Of a stretch of DNA of 64,000 nt, positions 51,663 through 60,716 are shown piece after piece (the first letter of the stretch is position 1; the number at the start of each line of letters is the position of its first letter). This stretch comes from Teretinema zuelzerae. Its GTDB lineage: Bacteria; Spirochaetota; Spirochaetia; Treponematales; Treponemataceae. The notes under the pieces were generated by a model. It saw only the letters and a list, made by a program, of their open reading frames with translations. It did no database searches and was not told where the DNA came from. Location of the stretch: assembly GCF_021021555.1 (NCBI RefSeq), contig NZ_JAINWA010000001.1, positions 806,001-870,000 of the forward strand, read 5' to 3'. Position numbers and translations under genes: made by a program.

Positions 51663-53276
51663 TTACGCTTTATACGTTTTCGGAAGAATGACCATTCCGG
51701 CGGCGAATACCGCGAGGGCCGCTATCCAGCCGATTATCGCGTTCAGGAAAACGCCTCCGACGGCGAAACCGATGATGCTGCAGCCGGCAATGAAAAGCGC
51801 GTACGGCATCTGGGTCGCTACGTGCTCAAGATGGGGGCATCCGGCTCCGGTGGACGAGAGAATCGTCGTGTCGGATATCGGCGACGCGTGGTCTCCGAAG
51901 ACCGCTCCGCTAAGTACGGCGGCTACGCTGATAAGCGTGGCGTTCAGGAGAGCTCCGCCGGTAAGAGAGCCGACTTCGCCTAGGGCGATAACGATAGGCA
52001 ATACTATCGGAATCATGATTGTGAACGTTCCCCAGCTGGTGCCGGTGGAAAACGAGATGAGAGCGGACAAAGCGAATACGATTCCGGGAAGAAGCCAGAT
52101 CGGGAAGCCTCCGCCGACGACCACCTCGGACAGATACCGGGCCAGGCCGAGTCCGCCGTCTGCCGGAGTCGACTTAATCACCGTGCCGATGGTCCAGGCC
52201 ATGGTCAGGATGATAAGGGCGGGAACCATGCTGCCGATGCCGTCTTTGAGGGATTCCGAGGCGGTTTTAATGGTTAGCAGCCGCCTGGCGAGATAATAGA
52301 GGTAGGTCAGCGAAACGGTGAACACGGCAGAATAGAAAAGAGCTACCGACGCGTCCGTATCGTTGAAGGCCTGTCCCAGCGGAATCGAAGCGATCGCCGC
52401 GCCGAGCGACGTTATAGACTCGCCGTCCACCGCGCCCATCCAGGTCGTCAGGGGGAAGAACACCAGGGCTGATACGATGAGAACGATGATCGGGAAGAGC
52501 ATGTCCCGTGCGAGAGCGCGGGGGTTCTCTTCGTGATCTACTTCTCCGGAGGCGACTCCGTAGCGCTCGACGTTCCACAGCACGCCCTGTTCGCGGGCAA
52601 GGCGCTCGGATGCGGCCATGGGGCCGAAATCCCGATGCGTAAGGGAAACGACTACAACCATGATGATGGCGAGCAAGGCGTACATGTTGTAGGGGATCGA
52701 CCGGATGAAGAAGGAGAACTCGCTGACGCCCAGACTTCCGAAGCCCTCAGAACCCTTCACAACCGACATGACGGTCACCACCCAGCTCGAAACCGGCGCG
52801 ATGATGCACACGGGAGCGGCGGTTGAGTCGAGAATGTAGGCGAGCTTGGCCCGGGAAATCTTCTGCTTGTCGGTGATCGGGCGCATCATTGTGCCCACCG
52901 CAAGAGAATTAAAATAGTCGTCGATGAAGATCAGCAATCCGAAAAACCATGTTGCAATCAGCGTGCTGTTTCTCTTTTTCAGGTGACGCGACGCCCAATA
53001 GCCGAGAGCGCTCGACGAACCGGTGCGCGACAGCATGCCCACCAGGCCGCCCAGAAGGGCGCAAAACAGGAAAATCCTGATATTCCAGCCGTCGCTGAGA
53101 GATCCGGCCAGCAGATCGGTTGTATTGATCAGGGCAAGAGCCGGATTCCCGCCGGCGACTATGAGGGCGCCGGAAAGAATGCCGAGAAACAGGGAAATGA
53201 TGACGTCCTTGGTGATGAAGGCCAAGGCAATGGTGAGTAGGGGCGGAATAAGGCCCCAGGCTCCGAAATGTTCCAT
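51663..53276 (-). CDS. NhaC-family Na+/H+ antiporter
   Basis: The 537-residue protein has about 12 membrane helices and the NhaC family pattern: FIDDYFNSLAVGTMMRPITDK, STAAPVCIIAPVSSWVV, FSTGTSWGTFTIMIPIVLPI and FGDHASPISDTTILSSTGAGC. It should exchange Na+ for protons, or an amino acid (malate-lactate and lysine types exist). AAGGAG precedes the ATG. The Na+ exchange would fit with the Rnf pump encoded 3 kb away, which is inference. Confidence 0.88.
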   Translation of the reverse strand: MEHFGAWGLIPPLLTIALAFITKDVIISLFLGILSGALIVAGGNPALALINTTDLLAGSLSDGWNIRIFLFCALLGGLVGMLSRTGSSSALGYWASRHLKKRNSTLIATWFFGLLIFIDDYFNSLAVGTMMRPITDKQKISRAKLAYILDSTAAPVCIIAPVSSWVVTVMSVVKGSEGFGSLGVSEFSFFIRSIPYNMYALLAIIMVVVVSLTHRDFGPMAASERLAREQGVLWNVERYGVASGEVDHEENPRALARDMLFPIIVLIVSALVFFPLTTWMGAVDGESITSLGAAIASIPLGQAFNDTDASVALFYSAVFTVSLTYLYYLARRLLTIKTASESLKDGIGSMVPALIILTMAWTIGTVIKSTPADGGLGLARYLSEVVVGGGFPIWLLPGIVFALSALISFSTGTSWGTFTIMIPIVLPIVIALGEVGSLTGGALLNATLISVAAVLSGAVFGDHASPISDTTILSSTGAGCPHLEHVATQMPYALFIAGCSIIGFAVGGVFLNAIIGWIAALAVFAAGMVILPKTYKA

Positions 53277-53401
53277 ACAACGTACTCCTTGTGATTGTTC
53301 ATTCTAAACGACTATTCGGTCCGGCTCAACTTGATTCTTTTAAAAAAGAGCGGTTTTCCGTCTTCCTGTAAAGGGGAGCTTCGGGATATACTCCGAAAAA
53401 G

Positions 53402-54889
53402 ATGAAAACCAAGATTTGCCTTGTGCTAACCGCGCAAACCCTCAAAGAGGATCTTGCCCTTGTAGAGCTCTACCGCCCGTGGATCGACCTAGCGGAGCTT
53501 CGCGTCGATTGCCTCAATCCGGAGGAGCGGCTCCATTTCCGCAAGTTCCCGGAGCTCTCCAACATACCCTGCATTCTCACGATACGGCGTAAATCCGACG
53601 GCGGAAAATACGTCGAAGGAGAAGGCGCGAGAACCGCCCTGCTCGCGCGCGGACTCGCCTTCGCGGAAACAGATCCCCGCAAGAATTTCTCCTTCATCGA
53701 TCTGGAGGAAGACCTTCAGGTTCCGAGCATCGAGGAGGCGGCGCGGGCGTTCGGCACGAGGATCATCAGAAGCATGCACAACATGACGGGTCCCGAAACG
53801 GATATCCAGGCCCATGTAAAGCGGCTTCGCAAAACCCGCGACGAAATTGCTAAAATAGCCTTCATGCCGCGCTCCCTGTCCGACGTGACGAACCTGTTCC
53901 GCGAAGCGAAGGGCTGCACCGGAGAAGACGTGATACTCATAGCGATGGGGGCCTTCGGAATGCCTTCGCGCATTCTCGCGCCGATTCTCGGCTCCTTCAT
54001 CACCTTCACCACCAGCGAAGACATGGCGCGCTCGGGGCAGAACACCCTTGGACAGATCGATCCGGTCACCATCAATGAAATTTACCGGATTCGCGAGATC
54101 GGGCCGAAAACCCGCATCTTCGGCATCACCGGCAATCCGCTCGCGGCGACCTCGAGCCCGCATATCCACAACAAGGGCTACCGCGACCAGGGGCTCGACG
54201 CGGTGTACCTGCCGATCCGCGCTGAAACCGTAGAAGAGGCTCTCGAATTTGCCGAAGAAGTCGGCATCGAAGGCCTGTCGGTAACCTACCCCTTCAAGGA
54301 ATCGGTTCTGCCGAACCTCGCGCAAATTTCCAGCCAGACGGGGGAAATCGGCGCATGCAACACGATTCTCAGGGAAAACGGCGACTGGAGGGGATTCAAT
54401 ACCGACGCGCCCGGCTTTTCGCGCGCCCTTTTGGAATTTCTCGGCTGCGAAAACCTGAAGAAAAAAAGAGTCTCGATCATAGGAGCGGGAGGCGCCGCCC
54501 GGGCCATCGCCCATGCCGTTCACGCGCTGGAAGGACGGGCGTGCATATTCAACCGTACGACGGACAAGGCGCGCGAACTTGCCCAGCAGTATAACTTCAA
54601 GTGGGCGACCCTCGACGCGGGAAACCGCATCCTTCTGGAAAGCTACTCGGACATCATCATCCAGACGACGAATCTGGGCATGTCTCCGGATACCGAACAC
54701 GATCCCATCGATTTCTATTCGTTCAGCGGGCACGAGGCGGTCTACGACGTAATCTACCATCCGGAGACCACCAGAATGCTCAAGCGTGCGCAAAAAGCCG
54801 GCTGCAGGATATGCAACGGCTACAGCATGCTCAAATATCAGGCTTATCTGCAGTACAAACTGTTTACGGGGATGGAATATGAAGGATGA
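53402..54889 (+). CDS. aroDE: Fused 3-dehydroquinate dehydratase/shikimate dehydrogenase
   Basis: The 495-residue protein has a type I dehydratase in residues 1-~215: LAELRVDCLNPEERL, RIIRSMHNMTG (catalytic His) and DEIAKIAFMPRSLSD (Schiff-base Lys). Shikimate dehydrogenase follows from ~225: FGITGNPLAATSSPHIHN, LSVTYPFKE (catalytic Lys), WRGFNTDAPGF and the NADP loop VSIIGAGGAARAIAHAV. It performs steps 3 and 4 of the shikimate pathway, as in the plant and chlamydial fusions. TATACT lies 9 bases before the ATG. The stop overlaps rpiA by 11 bases. Confidence 0.95.
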   Translation: MKTKICLVLTAQTLKEDLALVELYRPWIDLAELRVDCLNPEERLHFRKFPELSNIPCILTIRRKSDGGKYVEGEGARTALLARGLAFAETDPRKNFSFIDLEEDLQVPSIEEAARAFGTRIIRSMHNMTGPETDIQAHVKRLRKTRDEIAKIAFMPRSLSDVTNLFREAKGCTGEDVILIAMGAFGMPSRILAPILGSFITFTTSEDMARSGQNTLGQIDPVTINEIYRIREIGPKTRIFGITGNPLAATSSPHIHNKGYRDQGLDAVYLPIRAETVEEALEFAEEVGIEGLSVTYPFKESVLPNLAQISSQTGEIGACNTILRENGDWRGFNTDAPGFSRALLEFLGCENLKKKRVSIIGAGGAARAIAHAVHALEGRACIFNRTTDKARELAQQYNFKWATLDAGNRILLESYSDIIIQTTNLGMSPDTEHDPIDFYSFSGHEAVYDVIYHPETTRMLKRAQKAGCRICNGYSMLKYQAYLQYKLFTGMEYEG

Positions 54890-55589
54890 ACTGAAAATAC
54901 TGGCCGCGCGCACCGCGGTCGACGAACTGGTCGCCCGGGGACGCATCCGCTCGGGGATGAAGCTCGGACTCGGAACCGGATCCACCGCCATGCCGGCGGT
55001 TCGCAGAATAGGCGAATTAATCGCCGACGGAACCCTTTCCGGCATCTGCGCGGTCGCAACCAGCTTCCAGACGACGATAGCCTGCGAAAATCTCGGAATT
55101 CCGGTCTACTCGATGAACTCCCGGCAGATCGGCGGAAGCCTCGACCTGGCGATAGACGGGGCCGACGAAATTTCTCCTGAAAAACATTTGATAAAGGGAG
55201 GCGGCGCCGCCCTGCTCCTGGAAAAAATCGTGGCGTACAACTCGGCAGAGTTCGTCGTCGTCGCGGACGGCTCCAAGGCTGTTTCCAGCCTGGGAACGAA
55301 GTTCGCCCTGCCGGTGGAAATCATTCCCGAAGCGCGCATCAGCGTCGCGGCGGCCCTGAAAAAACTGGGCGCCGATGCTGTGCTCCGGGAAGGCGTGCGG
55401 AAGGCGGGCCCGGTGGTCACCGACAACGGAAACCTCATTCTCGACTGCCTGTGGGCTTCGCCGGTACAGGCGGACGAGATGGAATACGAAATCAACCGCA
55501 TCACCGGCGTGGTGGAAAACGGCTTCTTCACCCGCATCCTTCCCTCGGTATGGATTGCCCGCGAAGACGGAACCATCGACAGGAGATAA
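54879..55589 (+). CDS. rpiA: Ribose-5-phosphate isomerase A
   Basis: The 236-residue protein has GLGTGSTAMPAVRRIGEL, DGADEISPEKHLIKGGGAALLLEKIVA (catalytic Asp/Lys region) and LPVEIIPEA with a late RITGVVENGFFTRI. It interconverts ribose- and ribulose-5-phosphate. The ATG at 54879 lies inside the end of aroDE. The GGGGATGGAATATGAAGG context places a site just before it. Confidence 0.95.
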   Translation: MKDELKILAARTAVDELVARGRIRSGMKLGLGTGSTAMPAVRRIGELIADGTLSGICAVATSFQTTIACENLGIPVYSMNSRQIGGSLDLAIDGADEISPEKHLIKGGGAALLLEKIVAYNSAEFVVVADGSKAVSSLGTKFALPVEIIPEARISVAAALKKLGADAVLREGVRKAGPVVTDNGNLILDCLWASPVQADEMEYEINRITGVVENGFFTRILPSVWIAREDGTIDRR

Positions 55590-55596
55590 ATAAAAA

Positions 55597-56547
55597 CTAC
55601 TTTTTCATGAGGCGGCCGAGAACCGGATCTTTCTGCCGCCAGTTCTTGTTCACCTTCACCTGCAAGTCCAGATGGATGTGATATGGAAAAATCTTGTTGA
55701 GGTCTTTCATGGCCTCGAGCCTGATTTTCTTTATCATCGAGGCGCCCTTCCCGATCACCATGGACTTCTGGCTTTCCCGCTCAACGGTTAAAAAGGCGCG
55801 CACCCACAGTTCCTTTCCGTTTTTCTTCATTTCGAGATCGGCGATATCGACGTAGAGCGCGTGAGGGATTTCCTCGCGCGTGTTGAGCATTGCCTTTTCG
55901 CGGATGACCTCGGCTATGCGGAAATCCACTTCCTGGTCGGTGTAGAATTCTTCGGGATAATAGGCTTCCCCTTCCGGCGCGAGATCGAAAAGCCGAATAA
56001 GCAGAGGGTCTAAATTCGTGTCTTTCTCGGCGGAAATCTCGAAAATGCGATCCCGGTCGACTCCGGGCAGGACCTTTTCCAGAAACAGCTTCACCGCCGT
56101 CGGGCGCGCCTCGGGCAAATCGATCTTGTTGATTCCGACGACGACCCGTTTGGAAATCGGCTTGAGCATTCCAGCGATAATTTCTTCTTCGCGCCCGGGT
56201 TCGCGGGTCGCGTCCACCAAATAGAGGATGCAGTCCGCTTCGTCGAGGCGGTCGCGGGCGGTGGCCTTGAGAAGAAGATTCAGTTTTTTTTCGGATTCAT
56301 GATACCCGGGGGTATCGATAAAGACGAGCTGGCCCCGGGATCCGTTCACGATGCCGCGGATGGCGTTGCGGGTCGTCTGGGGAACAGGGGATACAATGGA
56401 AACCTTCTCGCCGCAAGCGGTATTCAGGAAGGTCGATTTTCCGGCCGAGGGGCGGCCGATAATCGCGACAATGGCGCTCCTCTTCGGAACGGGAGCGGGA
56501 ACCGCTTCCGGACTTGCGTCCGGAAGCGTAGTGTTTTCATCTGACAT
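55597..56547 (-). CDS. era: GTPase Era
   Basis: The 316-residue protein has the G domain: IIGRPSAGKSTFLN (G1), PQTTRNAI (G2), FIDTPGYHESEK (G3), GINKIDLP (G4) and EISAEKDTN (G5). The C-terminal KH domain contains KSMVIGKGASMIKKI. Era binds 16S rRNA and helps assemble the small ribosomal subunit. The ATG at 56547 overlaps the rnfB end region, and a longer frame is unlikely. It is probably in the rnf operon. Confidence 0.94.
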   Translation of the reverse strand: MSDENTTLPDASPEAVPAPVPKRSAIVAIIGRPSAGKSTFLNTACGEKVSIVSPVPQTTRNAIRGIVNGSRGQLVFIDTPGYHESEKKLNLLLKATARDRLDEADCILYLVDATREPGREEEIIAGMLKPISKRVVVGINKIDLPEARPTAVKLFLEKVLPGVDRDRIFEISAEKDTNLDPLLIRLFDLAPEGEAYYPEEFYTDQEVDFRIAEVIREKAMLNTREEIPHALYVDIADLEMKKNGKELWVRAFLTVERESQKSMVIGKGASMIKKIRLEAMKDLNKIFPYHIHLDLQVKVNKNWRQKDPVLGRLMKK

Positions 56548-56557
56548 GGTCAGGAGA

Positions 56558-57373
56558 TTACACCGCCTGAACTTTATTTTCAATCAGCGCGAGGGCCTTG
56601 GTGGGACAGTTCTTGACGCATTCTCCGCATGAATCGCACACCGCGTAATCGACGATCGGAATGCCGTCCACGATCTTGATGCAAGATTTCGGACAAACCT
56701 TTTCGCATTTTCCGCATTTGATGCATCCGGTTTTGCAGTCTTTGATGACCTGAGCCTTCCGCGGGTTCCGGTTTGAGCAGAGCGTGATCGCTCCGGTTCT
56801 ATTGACGGGAACGCGGGTGAGAATCTTCTGCGGGCACTCCGCCACGCACAGGCCGCATCCGGTGCATTTGGCGTAATCGACATGGGGGATTCCGTCTTCG
56901 AGCACGTGAATCGCGTCGAAGGGGCATACCCGCTCGCAATCGCCGAAGCCGATGCAGCCGTAGTCGCAGAGCTTCGTTCCGTTGACTGAAAGCTTCGCGG
57001 CCTTGCAGGTCTTGATTCCGTTGTACTGGGCCTTCGGGGGGCACTTTTCAAGCGTTCCCTGGCACAGAAGCACCGCGACCTGTGTTTCGGCCGAGGCCTC
57101 CACGCCCATGATTTTTCCCACGGCGGCCGCGCAAGAGGCGCCGCCTACGGTGCAGGAATTAACGGGGGCTTCGCCGCGGGCGATGGCGCCGGCTAAACCG
57201 TCGCAGCCGGGATATCCGCAGGCTCCGCAGTTCGCTCCGGGAAGAACCGAGCGCACGGCGGCTTCGGTTGGATCGGTTTCGACATGGAATACTTTCTTGA
57301 AAAAGCCCAGGAGAAAACCGAGAACAAGAGCGAGAACAAGAGAGACGACCAGGGTCGCTATGATAATTTCCAT
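56558..57373 (-). CDS. rnfB: Rnf complex iron-sulfur subunit RnfB
   Basis: The 271-residue protein starts with a TM helix (IIIATLVVSLVLALVLGFLLGFF). A CGACGYPGCDG motif binds a 4Fe-4S cluster. Ferredoxin cysteine sets follow, such as CTGCGLCVAECP, CIKCGKCEKVCP and CDSCGECVKNCP. It receives electrons from ferredoxin and passes them into the Rnf pump. It is last in rnfCDGEAB and next to era. Confidence 0.96.
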   Translation of the reverse strand: MEIIIATLVVSLVLALVLGFLLGFFKKVFHVETDPTEAAVRSVLPGANCGACGYPGCDGLAGAIARGEAPVNSCTVGGASCAAAVGKIMGVEASAETQVAVLLCQGTLEKCPPKAQYNGIKTCKAAKLSVNGTKLCDYGCIGFGDCERVCPFDAIHVLEDGIPHVDYAKCTGCGLCVAECPQKILTRVPVNRTGAITLCSNRNPRKAQVIKDCKTGCIKCGKCEKVCPKSCIKIVDGIPIVDYAVCDSCGECVKNCPTKALALIENKVQAV

Positions 57374-57385
57374 CGGTGCGGCTCC

Positions 57386-57964
57386 TTATTTGATCAGTCC
57401 GGCGAAACCGCCGAAGGCCATGGACAACAAACCTGCCGCCACGAAAAGGATCGGGGTTCCCTTGAGAAAGGCGGGAACCGGCGCGATCTTGATCCGTTCG
57501 CGAATTCCGGCGAGCAGAAGCAGAGAAATCAAGAATCCGGTCGCGACGCCGACCGCGTACACCAATGATTCGACAAAGCTGTACCCCTTGAGGATTACGT
57601 CGAAGGTAACCGCCAGGATCGCGCAGTTCGTCGTGATCAGCGCCAGATACACGCCCATCGAACTGTAGAGCGCCGGGGCGCTTTTCTTCAGATAGAATTC
57701 GACCAGCTGCACCAGACTGGCGATGACCAGAATAAAGGTGAGAATCTGGAGAAACTCAAGCTTGAAGGGAACGAGAACGAAATTATACAGGGGATAGGTT
57801 ACCGCCGTCGCCAGCACGGTGACGAACATGACGGCAACGCCCATGCCGGTCGATTTCTTGACATCGGTAGACATGCCGATGAAGGGGCAAAGCGCGAGGA
57901 AGCGCATGAGAACGACGTTCTCGACCAGCATCGCGGTTAGGAAAATCTTCATCAAGTCGTTCAT
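57386..57964 (-). CDS. rnfA: Rnf complex membrane subunit RnfA
   Basis: The 192-residue protein is a six-helix membrane protein of the RnfA/NqrE type: LVENVVLMRFLALCPFIGMSTDVKKSTGMG, then a late VALITTNCAILAVTFDVIL. The two symmetrical membrane subunits RnfA and RnfE form part of the ion channel. ATG overlaps the end of rnfE. Confidence 0.96.
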   Translation of the reverse strand: MNDLMKIFLTAMLVENVVLMRFLALCPFIGMSTDVKKSTGMGVAVMFVTVLATAVTYPLYNFVLVPFKLEFLQILTFILVIASLVQLVEFYLKKSAPALYSSMGVYLALITTNCAILAVTFDVILKGYSFVESLVYAVGVATGFLISLLLLAGIRERIKIAPVPAFLKGTPILFVAAGLLSMAFGGFAGLIK

Positions 57965-58575
57965 TTAGCGGCTCCCTTCTTCAAAAACACGCTCTTCAAT
58001 ACGGCATTCAAGGAAATGAAAAGACCGAATACGAAAAATCCTCCCGGCGCCTGGCTGAAAAAGCCGATGGAAACGGTTTCGGGAAGGAGGCGGAAGCCGA
58101 GAACGGTTCCCGCGCCCAAAAGCTCGCGAACAAAGGATATGCCGACGAGAACCCAGGTGTAGCCGACGCCCATTCCCAGGGCGTCGAAGATTACTTCGTC
58201 GATGCCCCGCTTCGACGCGAAGGATTCCACCCGGCCCATGATGATGCAGTTTACGACGATGAGCGGAATAAACACGCCCATCGCCTTCGACAGCTCCGGA
58301 GTGAAGGCCTTCATGCAAAGGTCGACGATGGTGGTGAACGACGCGATGACGATGATGAACACCGGAATGCGGATCGAATCCGGAATCAGCTTGCGGAAAA
58401 GACTGATGATGATCTCGCTCATCAGAAGAACGAAGGTCATGGCAAGTCCCATTCCGATGCCGTTCGCTATCGATGTCGTAACGGCCAGCGAGGAACAGAG
58501 CCCGATCATCAACGCGAGAAGGGGGTTTTTCTTGATCAGACCGTTGGTAAATAAACTCAGATATTTCTTCATCAT
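57961..58575 (-). CDS. rnfE: Rnf complex membrane subunit RnfE
   Basis: The 204-residue protein of the NqrD/RnfE type has several TM helices: NPLLALMIGLCSSLAVTTSIANGIGMG and IPLIVVNCIIMGRVESFAS. It is the partner of RnfA in the membrane core. It overlaps rnfA by four bases. Confidence 0.95.
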   Translation of the reverse strand: MMKKYLSLFTNGLIKKNPLLALMIGLCSSLAVTTSIANGIGMGLAMTFVLLMSEIIISLFRKLIPDSIRIPVFIIVIASFTTIVDLCMKAFTPELSKAMGVFIPLIVVNCIIMGRVESFASKRGIDEVIFDALGMGVGYTWVLVGISFVRELLGAGTVLGFRLLPETVSIGFFSQAPGGFFVFGLFISLNAVLKSVFLKKGAAK

Positions 58576-58584
58576 GAAACTCCC

Positions 58585-59712
58585 TTATTCCTGTTCCGGG
58601 ATGACGTTCAGAATGAACGGATCCTCGGCGAACGAGGCGGCTTTTCCGCCGTGCGCAGAACGGAGATACCGGCTGCCTTCATAGGCCGCGATTTTCAGCA
58701 TGTTCGCGACGCCCTGGGTGGAGATCGTAGCCCCGGAAATCGAATCGATGTCTCCTTCGGGGACGGAAGGCTTCACCAGATACGCGTCTGCGACGGACTT
58801 GCCGGCGAACAGCGAATAAAAATCGGGACTCAGCATTTCCTTTCCGTAATTCGCGGAATCGGTGGTAGCGAGAACGCGCAGTCCCGCAAGGGTCGCGTCC
58901 GGCAATACGCCGACCAGCAGGGTCGAGGCCTTGTAGGTTTGACCCTTCGCCACGATTCCCACTCCGGCGGCCGAACCGTCCGAGGAGCGGGCAAGCCAGG
59001 CTTCGCTCAACACCACGGAGCGTTCCACGGAGTTTGCGATGGCGTCGGAGGGAAGCTGTTCAAACGAGCATTCGGGGAAGAGTTCCGCGAGACCCGCCTC
59101 AAGGGTGAAGGGCGCGAGCTCGGCTACAACGGGAGCCGAACCGCTTCCGGCCGCGGCGCCGTGGTTTTTCGCCAGGTAGTCGCCGGCCTGCCAGGCGGCT
59201 GCCTTGATGATGGCGGCGACAGCCTTGGAAGAGATTGTCGCGCCCGAGATCGCGGTTACGTCGGCGCCTGTTTTAAACTCGTCGTCGATCTTCTTTCCGA
59301 AGAACTGATCGATGAACGGGGATTCGGCGGTTTTCGTGCCGAGTCCGGGGGTATCCGTGTTCGCGGTGAACTGAACCTTCGTTACGGTCCTGTTCATATC
59401 GACGGCGACCAGGAGGGTGGACGATTTATACGTCGGTCCGGTCGCCTGGACGATCATGCCGATCGGGGCGTCGCCCGATACGGCGACGAAGGCGCGGTCG
59501 AAACCGATAGAGCCGGCGGGTCCGCCGAACTCGGAGGAAACATCGGTAAAATCCGACGCTTCGGGAAAGAGAACCTTGAGGGCGCCCTTCACTTCGTTCG
59601 CGGCGGAGGCTTCGATGATCGGAGCGGTCGCGTTGTATACGAAGGCGAGCCCTACGCAGGCGACTACCGCGTAGGCGGCAAGCGTCAGGGATAATTTAAA
59701 CATCGTTTTCAT
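58585..59712 (-). CDS. rnfG: Rnf complex flavin subunit RnfG with two FMN-binding domains
   Basis: The 375-residue protein is about twice the usual size. After an N-terminal TM helix (LTLAAYAVVACVGLAFVY) it has two FMN_bind domains. The first has the flavinylation motif in TAISGATISSKAV, the second in DSISGATISTQGV. FMN is linked to the Thr in each SGAT[I]S motif, so this subunit may carry two flavins on the outer face. The ATG at 59712 follows AAGGAGAAGG and overlaps the rnfD stop (ATGA). Confidence 0.9.
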   Translation of the reverse strand: MKTMFKLSLTLAAYAVVACVGLAFVYNATAPIIEASAANEVKGALKVLFPEASDFTDVSSEFGGPAGSIGFDRAFVAVSGDAPIGMIVQATGPTYKSSTLLVAVDMNRTVTKVQFTANTDTPGLGTKTAESPFIDQFFGKKIDDEFKTGADVTAISGATISSKAVAAIIKAAAWQAGDYLAKNHGAAAGSGSAPVVAELAPFTLEAGLAELFPECSFEQLPSDAIANSVERSVVLSEAWLARSSDGSAAGVGIVAKGQTYKASTLLVGVLPDATLAGLRVLATTDSANYGKEMLSPDFYSLFAGKSVADAYLVKPSVPEGDIDSISGATISTQGVANMLKIAAYEGSRYLRSAHGGKAASFAEDPFILNVIPEQE

Positions 59713-60716
59713 TTTACGGCCTTCTCCTTCTTCGCGGGCTTCACCCATCCGTATTTCTTCGGAATAATCCGGTTAAGGAAGGGGGTGAGCGCGTTCATGA
59801 TGAGGATGCTGAACATGACGCCTTCGGGGTATCCGCCGAATACGCGAATCAGGGCGGTTATCAGGCCGCAGCCGAAGCCGAACACGAGCCGCCCCAGAGG
59901 AGTCACCGGGCTGGTCGCGTAGTCGGTCGCCATGAACACGGCGCCGAACAGAAGTCCGCCGGTCAACACGGTGAGCAGGGGGTCGATGCCCGCGATCCAG
60001 GTAACCGCAACCGCGGTCGCGACCATGGCGACCGGAGCGCGCCAGTCGATCACCTTCGCCGCGATCAGAACGACGGCGGCAATGAGGATCAGGAAAATTC
60101 CGGATTCGCCGATGCAGCCGGCTCTCTGGCCGAGGAAGAGATTAAGATAGAGGTCTCCTTCGGAGAAAAAGCCGGTTCTCTGCGCGATCTGTCCGGCTGA
60201 AAGCACGACGCCGTCTACCGGCTTGATCACGGAAAGCGGGGTGGCTGTGCTGATCGCGTCCGCGACGAAGGGTGCGCTCCAGGTGGTCAGCGGGGTCGCG
60301 AAACTCACGAGGAGAAAGGCCCGTCCGGTAAGCGCCGGATTGAACACGTTCGCTCCCAGGCCTCCGAAGAATTCCTTTGCGACGACAATGGCGAAAAAGG
60401 CTCCGAGCACGGTCATCCACACGGGAGTCGCGGGAGGAAGGATCAGGGCGAGAAGGAGTCCGGTGATGACGGCGGAAAAATCGCCCACGCGGATGTCCTG
60501 CTTCGTCAGCTTCCGGAAGAGCGCCTCGAAGGCGACGCAGGAAACCACGGAAGCAAGAATCGTAACAAGAGCCGGAAGGCCGAACAGCCAGACGCCGTAG
60601 AGCGCGAGCGGCAGAAGGACCGCCACGACCGCGAACATCACGTGCCGGGTCGAAATCGGGCTTGCGTAATGCGGACTGGAGGAAAGATATATTTCGTTTT
60701 TATCGGATTCGCCCAT
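59709..60716 (-). CDS. rnfD: Rnf complex membrane subunit RnfD
   Basis: The 335-residue protein has about 8-9 TM helices (VMFAVVAVLLPLALYGVWLFG; GLLFGAVFMATDYATSPVTPLG). The SPVT segment holds the Thr to which FMN is bound covalently. It forms the membrane core with RnfA/E. TGATG overlaps the rnfC stop, so it is translated together. Confidence 0.95.
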   Translation of the reverse strand: MGESDKNEIYLSSSPHYASPISTRHVMFAVVAVLLPLALYGVWLFGLPALVTILASVVSCVAFEALFRKLTKQDIRVGDFSAVITGLLLALILPPATPVWMTVLGAFFAIVVAKEFFGGLGANVFNPALTGRAFLLVSFATPLTTWSAPFVADAISTATPLSVIKPVDGVVLSAGQIAQRTGFFSEGDLYLNLFLGQRAGCIGESGIFLILIAAVVLIAAKVIDWRAPVAMVATAVAVTWIAGIDPLLTVLTGGLLFGAVFMATDYATSPVTPLGRLVFGFGCGLITALIRVFGGYPEGVMFSILIMNALTPFLNRIIPKKYGWVKPAKKEKAVK

